Below are positions 58,055 to 64,000 of a stretch of DNA of 64,000 nucleotides, in pieces (within the stretch, counting starts at the first letter, position 1; each line of letters opens with the position of its first letter). The stretch covers positions 84,915,056 to 84,979,055 of the forward strand of contig CM049310.1 in assembly GCA_026874595.1 (NCBI GenBank). The letters run 5' to 3'. A program made the position numbers and the translations under genes. The notes beneath the pieces were generated by a model that was given only the letters and a program-made list of their open reading frames with translations, was not told the DNA's origin and did not search any database. This DNA comes from Sipunculus nudus (taxonomy: Eukaryota > Annelida > Sipuncula > Golfingiida > Sipunculidae).

Positions 58055-58263
58055 TTATAAGCTATAATACTTTCTTGTGTAAGGCATATTACGTGCTCTT
58101 AATATGACGATGCTGACCAATAGAACAACAGCGACGACAGAGGCTGCAATTAGTGTGATAATGAAGGGCCAGAGAGTGTTCAGAGAATGTACCTTCTTGT
58201 TAGTCACTGCTGACTTATTAGCTTTGATGGGTGGTTTCGTGTTCTCAAAGATAGTGATGTTTT
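58055..58263 (-). CDS. Transmembrane and tail exon, unit C
   Basis: After acceptor 'gattttcag' (phase 1), the minus strand is open for 68 codons and ends at TAA (58,055-58,057). It reads ENITIFENTKPPIKANKSAV as a stalk, then TNKKVHSLNT, a 25-residue hydrophobic span beginning LWPFIITLIAAS and ending VSIVIL, and a short tail RARNMPYTRKYYSL. It is the terminal exon of a type I membrane protein. A paralogue with a frameshift lies at 61,470-61,649. The matching upstream exon is the Ig exon at 59,208-59,549, also phase 1. The frame is intact here, but the Ig exon is not. Confidence 0.68.
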
Positions 58264-59207
58264 CTGAAAATCAAGTGAGAAGGATATATAACATGCCGAC
58301 TGAAAAAAGTCAGCATGCATTTATAATTTAAAAAATGACCGGTTCTAAGGACACGTTTTGATGAAGCCTGACACCTATAACTATATGTTACGCAGTGTAA
58401 TACATTGGAAAAACTTTTTGATATCTCCAACTGACCTTCCATTACCAAGAAACTGGATATTGATTAGAATGCACAATCTCTATAAATATTGTTATGGTCA
58501 TTGTTAAGTATAACTGACGATGCAGCAGCTGCAGTACCATGGTAGCCCGCTCCACTCATACACAGATAATGCACACAAATTAATCTTACCTGTTAGAGCA
58601 GCTTCATTAACGGGTAGTTTGTTTTAGACACTTATCAGGAAAGATATGCAGACTGATGAGGAAATGATCAAATACTAGAGGCCCAGAAAAATCTGTTCCT
58701 GGTTTTAACATCAGTACTTTTAGTGTAATATTTCTGAGAAATAACGTGACATAAGTGTAAACGACAATTACAAAATACAAATAGAACATTTTGGTATAAA
58801 AGCTGCTTCTTAATACTGTATAAGAATAATATATGTATCGATTTATTTGGGGAATATAGACAAATATTATATGTTCAGTGTTGTTCAAAGACGTTCTCTC
58901 TCTCTTTATATATATAATATTCTGCCTGCCTTACCAGCTTGCACGGGCTGTCTTCCCTAATGCACTGAGGTGTTCCGAAGTCCTTTTATGTGTGTTCCAG
59001 TCCAATTAAAATTAAAATAAAAATGTTTAATTCTTGTGACTCATTATTCATTGAATAAACACCAGCGGGGCAGTTAAATGTTTGTACTTTAATTTAAGTA
59101 ACCAAGTGATTCATCATTTGCTAATTATATTACATGAACAGAGAATATAATGAATAACAATGTTAACTATTCAGAAGCATGGTATTGTGTTGTAAATTAT
59201 TACTTGC
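58264..59207 (-). repeat. Duplicated intron block, copy C
   Basis: Aligns with 746-1,600 and 2,480-2,640 of unit A. In unit A the same intron leads into a (dead) second Ig exon; here it runs straight into the transmembrane exon, so an Ig2 exon and its following intron were probably deleted in unit C. Confidence 0.6.
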
Positions 59208-59549
59208 CTTTAGGCATGATTACTTAGATATTCTTTATATCTGTACGACCAAATCTGTGTAATCTACATCTGTAAAACCCAGCATCTTCAGGCCGTGCCT
59301 TCAAAATAGCAACCCGATCCAATGCTAACGACCGGAGCCGGGTATTGCTGATCTTACCGCTAACAATAACAGGCGCGCCCTGAGTAGGAGGCCGCTGTTC
59401 AAAAAGAGGTATCAACATGTGTTCATTGCGTAGGTTAAAGCATTTCACAGAGAGAATGTCTCTGTTGTTCATACTGGAACAATTGAGATGTAGGTCTTCT
59501 CCTTCAAAGAACTTTTTTGCGAGGTTAAGGTGGTTATATAAGGCGGCAA
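59208..59549 (-). pseudogene. Ig V-type domain exon, unit C, with nonsense codon
   Basis: Paralogue of 3,464-3,802. Acceptor 'tttgcttcag', phase 1. It reads NLAKKFFEGEDLHLNCSS (B-strand Cys), SVKCFNLRNEHM, FEQRPPTQGAPVIVSG, KARPEDAGFYRCRLHRFG (F strand) and TDIKNI. There TCA of unit A has become TAA, an in-frame stop five codons before the exon end. The donor is also altered (aaag|gcaagt, GC instead of GT). Both changes point to loss of function. A truncated, non-membrane product is possible but less likely. The exon is otherwise open and three bases longer than in unit A. Confidence 0.7.
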
Positions 59550-60920
59550 CTGAAGCAAATCAATATGTGCTGATAATAGAAATTATCACCGGCTCAAGCA
59601 ATAACTATGGTTAAATCGAAACATATTTATAAAACAAAAAGGAAACCAGTGGAAAATAACCACTTGAATTAGCCACCAGTTTTTAAACTACACAATTCCA
59701 ATATAAAACATTTAAAAAGATCACGTGGAATCTGAAAAAATACAATGCATATTTTGATATATATGTTCAGCAGTAATTAAATAAACTTATGTTAGATTTC
59801 GTCTGGTATGATATTCGAAACCCGAACCTGGCATTATAACAACCGCATATCCTTGGATGGAATTCATTGTACCACTGTCGCAGTTTCAGAAATAAACGTA
59901 ATCTACATATGTATACAAAAATATATATATAAGTTATTAACTTACAGTTTAGACAACAATAATCGGGAATATTTGGTGATCATGCTTAGCAAAACATAAA
60001 ACCCACAGGGACCCTGTAAATAACGGACTAGTAAATAATGAAAAGTGATACATGTTAAATTTTACTTCCCGGTGTCCGGTTTGACACTCATCGGATGCAC
60101 TTATGTGTTTTGGTGTTTTGGTGTCTGGTAATTGTGAAATAACCATTAGTAACAGAATATGATAATTATAAAAGATATGTCTGTTTCGTAGGCAGAGCAA
60201 TTGGTAATAAGTAATCGGTTTCCAAACCGAAAATAACGTATACTCATTTTGTTATAGCAATGAATAATTATACTTACCGTTTGAATGAAGATAAATTATA
60301 TGATGTTATTCTTGATGTTATTCTCTTTTCTTTATTCTTTTCCTTCTCGAAACTTGAACGAAATATACTTTGTTTTTAAGCATAAATGAAATTAACCAAG
60401 ATCCAGTAGGTACAATCGGTTATATATAGATATTTTAGCATTAGTAAATATAGCAGCCATGAGAAAAATGTATTTGCTATTTATTCATAAACTTCCTTAA
60501 TAATCATTGCGCGCAAAAATGTCACGTGAACTTGCAAATCCAAACTGCTGGTGAGGAGCGCCATCATGTTTCTATACTATGGAGCCAATTAATACAAAAC
60601 AGTAGGTTCCTTTCATTTACAGTGTTTTCTTTGATATTCATTCTATTTGAAGAAATTATCTCCTAAGAAAATGTCTACTTGTCAGTAGTAATTTGCCTTC
60701 TTGTCACTAGCAGGACTTAAAATAAAAATGCATCACCTTCATTTACCGTGTTGAGATAACCAAGAGTTTGTTTTATAGCATATCCCCGACAAGGTAATCA
60801 GCTACACAGAATAAACACAATAAAGATCCATAGTTTCTTAATTAAATTCTGACCTTCTTTTATTAACAAAATATTTTACTTGAAACTTCTGACAAACACG
60901 TGTAGAACAACCAAACTTAC
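59550..60920 (-). repeat. Upstream intron/flank of unit C, duplicated in A and B
   Basis: Aligns with 3,803-5,160 and, in part, with 7,320-7,770, in the same order and orientation. It contains no exon that I can support. Confidence 0.65.
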
Positions 60921-61017
60921 CAAAGTTGTCGATGAGAAACGGTTTGACTAGAAGGAGAAATGATTTGACTGCTTTAATAAGTAATAATCTAGATTGTCTG
61001 TTTGAACAACATGTCAT
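60921..61017 (-). CDS. Possible leader exon, unit C
   Basis: An ATG-started frame of 32 codons ends in phase 1 at a good donor (aactttg|gtaagtttgg), the phase needed by the Ig exon at 59,549. It reads MTCCSNRQSRLLLIKAV, then KSFLLLVKPFLIDNF, which has a hydrophobic core but is not a typical signal peptide. In unit A the same place has lost the GT donor. Low confidence. Confidence 0.28.
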
Positions 61018-61052
61018 TTAAGGAAACAGACTCTTGGACTGTATGAATAATG

Positions 61053-61225
61053 TTATCGACTTTTTTCTTTCGAGGAATCCGTGAATAGGAGCAAGAAACA
61101 GGAAGCAATATCTCTCTCATGTGGAGCCCTGTAATCTACAGATACGTGATACGGGACTGCTGTTTCGCCGGCTCCTCTTTTTCTCCCCAGGATATATATT
61201 GTCCCTCCAATTAGATTTCTGGAGT
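61053..61225 (-). CDS. Conserved exon-like open frame, copy C/D
   Basis: Paralogue of 5,240-5,405. It reads GTIYILGRKRGAGETAVPYH, then VSVDYRAPHERDIASCF, and is open from about 61,283 to 61,053. It lies downstream of the decayed transmembrane exon of unit D and upstream of unit C. It may be the former cytoplasmic part of unit D or a 5' exon of unit C. Family not recognised. Confidence 0.35.
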
Positions 61226-61469
61226 ATATCCAGACACGCAAGTTGTGAGTCTCGACCTCGCCCGCAGTCACCAGGTCCCACACAAAAAAGGGTCTGTCGC
61301 CGTTTCAAGCGGCTAATGAAATTTGTTGTCAGTTTGACCTGCTCCATCCATCAAACATCACTTATATATAACTGTGTAGATAGAATCTGCAGATGTATAA
61401 CTTGTATTTGAATAACGTTTACCTTTCGACTCAAAGGCTCGTGAATATTTAAAACTTACACCTAAAACG

Positions 61470-61649
61470 TGGTTTTAAAATGATGACACTGTCCAGTAAT
61501 GCAAGAGCGAGGACAGAGGCTGCAGTTATTGTGACTATGAAGAGCCAGAAAATGTTCACATGATTGGTCGTTAGTCACTGCTGCATATATCTCGTCTGTC
61601 TCATTAGCTTTGACTGGCAGCTTTGTCTTCTCAAAGAAAGCGGGGTGTT
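61470..61649 (-). pseudogene. Decayed transmembrane exon, unit D
   Basis: Acceptor 'cacttcag', then EHPAFFEKTKLPVKANETDE, matching ENITIFENTKPPIKANKSAV of unit C. After AAVTNDQS an indel shifts the frame. The hydrophobic span then continues in another frame as NIFWLFIVTITAASVLAL and DSVIILKPR. Relative to unit C, five bases are missing at the shift. Non-functional as read. Confidence 0.65.
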
Positions 61650-61689
61650 CTGAAGTGACTTTCTGTGTGATACCATATTAATTCAAAAT

Positions 61690-62379
61690 AATTTCATCTT
61701 ACGTCCAAAGCTGGTAACTCTTTAAAAACTGCTTAAACCACCATTGTTGAGTGCTTCTGTAATCCAATCATTCTGCAACTATAGAAGTCTAGCATCAAAT
61801 CTAGCCGACAAGTACGTGATCTGGATGTTACCATTGACTCCAGAATTGGACTAGAAATTTATATTAGAAATGTTTGCAAGTGGGTATGCCACAATCTCCG
61901 CAACGTTAACTTATCATGATGCCTCACCTGTACCACTTCAATAGTCTTTTGTTAGATCTGGCATGGATACTCCTAGAACACCTCTTTGGAAGTTCACGAA
62001 AAAGCTATAATATACATATAAAGATAAAACCGATGTTTATTGGTACATAACACTTGTTTGTCAACGTAACTGACTTGTACCTTTATCATCGTTTGGTTGT
62101 ACTTTAAATGATTTTATCTCTGACTTTCATAAAACAACTTATAATGAGTTTAACGTCTATTATCTAACTTTCACTATAGTAGCGAGCAATTGGCAGAAGG
62201 AGCGCTTTATATATCAGCAATACTACCTGACTCTTCAATTCTTCTATCCACTCAAAATGGTTTTTAAATTAATTTTAAATAAAAATTTCATTAACGTTTC
62301 ATGATTAAACTACCAGTACTTGATAAATAATATATACGAACGAGGATACGGTTGTATTTAAATTTGTTTTAAGGTTGAC
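61690..62379 (-). repeat. Duplicated intron block, copy D
   Basis: Aligns by eye with 1-504 of unit A and separates the decayed Ig and transmembrane exons. No exon inside. Confidence 0.45.
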
Positions 62380-62690
62380 CACTGAGAGGGTCCTAACCTC
62401 CTTTTAAGCCCTGCTCTAATTCGAATCTGTGTAAACCTGTATCCTCAGGCTGAGCTGTCAGAATGAAAACTGGGCCGCATCCTAATGACTTGAACCGGAT
62501 GCAGCTGAGAGCTTGACTGACCATGATAGACTTGCCTAGCGCCGTTAAAAAACAGTGTCAATGTGATATCATACTGTAGACTGTAGTTTTTCACAGAGAG
62601 AATGCCTGTGATATCATCTTTATCGTTGCTAAAGGAGCGCATAGGGCTTGGGGCCCTCACTTCCGCAACTTCGGCACTCTAGCTCCATGT
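62380..62690 (-). pseudogene. Decayed second Ig-like exon, unit D
   Basis: The minus strand reads GILSVKNYSLQYDITL (C-strand region), then changes frame and continues GPVFILTAQPEDTG and LHRFELEQGLK, the E-F region. At least one frameshift is needed, and the F-strand Cys is replaced. Its nearest relative is 505-745 (AQPEIGIYNRFKLEQGVK), which shares the ELEQG/KLEQG end and the missing Cys, so the Cys change probably predates the duplication. Confidence 0.6.
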
Positions 62691-64000
62691 TTTCCTTCTT
62701 TTCTTGTCTTTTAGATTTTATTTAGGCAATACATTTGGTAAAAGGGAACTTTCTTTGTGTTTATTGTATTTTGTAATCATGTACTTATATGTGTAATTCT
62801 ATGTTGATATATGATATAATGAATTTGCTTACAGTTGATAAAACTGTAATTTTATGGTTGCGCCGCCTTGTCTCTTGACTATCAGCCTCTGAATGAGCTT
62901 CACTTTGAGTCCTAATCCATGTCGAGTCAGGTTTGATGGTGCGATGTTTCGAGACATTGTACCGATATCATCCGCACGACAGCAATTAACGGCAATACAG
63001 TTAATTTTACAAAATACTAATGGAATATAATAGATTGTTGTGTGTGAATACGTTAATCGTGAAACGCATTCTGATAAGTTTAAATTCGAACTCTCATTCT
63101 AACATGACAAATGTGCTCATATGAACGACTGAAAATTTTTGGATGGTGCAACTAATCACTTGCTTCTTTGGAACATCATAGTTCATAGACTCTTGGTAAT
63201 ATAACCGTTCATGTTATGCATTGAATAGATGTAAGAAAAATCACAAGGGGCAAAGATCAAAGATTAACTTCGGGGAATTTCCATTCATGTGCATTAGCAG
63301 GCCGTGTGAGCCAGTCACGTGGCATAACTAGGGTAATCTGTCCAGGGTCGGCACAGGGGCCGCCGAAGCCACAAGTGTGTGTTTGGTGCACGCGCATCAA
63401 TAATACAAACAGTGAGCCCGTACAAGTGACCGCGACTTCAGGCATGGGCAATCAACCACCGGGACAGTGCTCGGTAAAGGAGTAGCACAAATAGTGCCCG
63501 CATAAGGCAGGTCAATTTATTAGTAATATATCACTTTGGTAAAAAAAAAAAAAAAAAAAACAACTGCCCGTAACCCGTATTAGCCAGGAGGTCTTATTTC
63601 ACTGGAATTTTCTGAAAATAATATAACGGAATTTCGTTAGGTACTGATATCCGGTGATCGTAACAGCCAGCTTTACAAGGGGTCGTTCAGAATATCATAC
63701 CTGTCAAAATTGTTTCTGTGAATGTGAAAGATTTCTGACTGTGCAGTAGCCCACTCGGTGATGATAAACAGATAATCCACAAATCTATAGATTTATCTCA
63801 ACTCGATTTATCTCATTTATCTTATAGCTTTATCAAAGGATGTTTGAATAAACGAGTAGCAAACTGCCCAGGAAAATATGTTACTTCTCGGTATTAACAT
63901 CAGTTTTGGAAGGTTCATATTTCTGGGAAGTAGCAAGTGACACCGATGCAGTTGATTATTATAAAACATGGTTAGAACATGTTACTTATTTTCAACAGAT
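62691..64000 (-). repeat. Upstream intron of unit D, partly duplicated
   Basis: The last 320 bases align with 1,060-1,360 of unit A and 58,505-58,740 of unit C ('gcagtagcccactcggtgat', 'aggaaaatatgt', 'ggtattaacatcag', 'atttctgggaa'). A poly-A run is at 63,541-63,560. By the order in unit A, the first Ig exon of unit D would lie beyond base 64,000. Confidence 0.55.

Noticed and set aside
1-64000. CRISPR array, prokaryotic operon or phage
   Set aside because: There are no regular spacer-repeat arrays or closely packed long genes, and the intron structure and transposon content are those of an animal genome.

Overview
The window looks like nuclear DNA of an invertebrate animal, most probably a mollusc (inferred, not proven). 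It is AT-rich and intron-rich, with GT-AG splice signals, many long (TA)n microsatellites, tRNA-derived SINE-like copies, decayed non-LTR retrotransposons and many small inverted-repeat DNA transposons. There is no rRNA, no plausible functional tRNA, no operon-like packing and no CRISPR. Most open reading frames are chance or repeat-derived. The real genes are split into short exons.

The main biological content is a minus-strand cluster of immunoglobulin-superfamily (IgSF) type I membrane receptor genes. The best gene lies at 13,556-15,574. Six exons can be read: signal peptide, Ig domain 1, Ig domain 2, Ser/Thr/Asn-rich stalk, transmembrane segment and short cytoplasmic tail. Splice sites and intron phases agree throughout, and the only defect is one extra base in the Ig1 exon. 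A second receptor family is present as repeated units on both edges of the window. Copy A (about 1-5,560) has an intact Ig exon at 3,464-3,802. Copy B (about 7,320-7,770) is non-coding only. Copy C (about 58,055-61,020) has an Ig exon with a nonsense codon and an intact transmembrane exon. Copy D (about 61,050-64,000) has decayed Ig and transmembrane exons. All copies have the same orientation and share introns and flanks, so the unit spread by tandem or segmental duplication followed by decay.

Between the two edges (about 16,000-57,900) the sequence is dominated by mobile DNA: a LINE 3' fragment (12,173-13,345); a 3.1-kb element with about 250-bp inverted arms (17,061-20,136); a foldback-like element built from GGTCCGAGAT units (21,715-23,285); tRNA-like SINE copies (23,865, 29,042, 29,338, 31,645, 56,470); three TIR elements with CAGT termini flanked by TA (30,386-31,290; 35,238-35,396; 40,908-41,882); a 5.7-kb CACTA/EnSpm-like element (42,795-48,508) carrying a decayed spliced gene; a hAT-like MITE with an 8-bp target duplication (48,880-49,183); a molluscan-type repeat (51,040-52,280); and an RTE-like reverse transcriptase pseudogene (52,880-54,440, minus).

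How the parts fit: the Ig cluster is probably a rapidly evolving family of cell-surface recognition receptors, possibly immune or allorecognition related. That role is inference from domain layout and duplication pattern. The surrounding transposons give ready substrates for rearrangement. All calls come from reading the sequence by eye, and no database search was possible.
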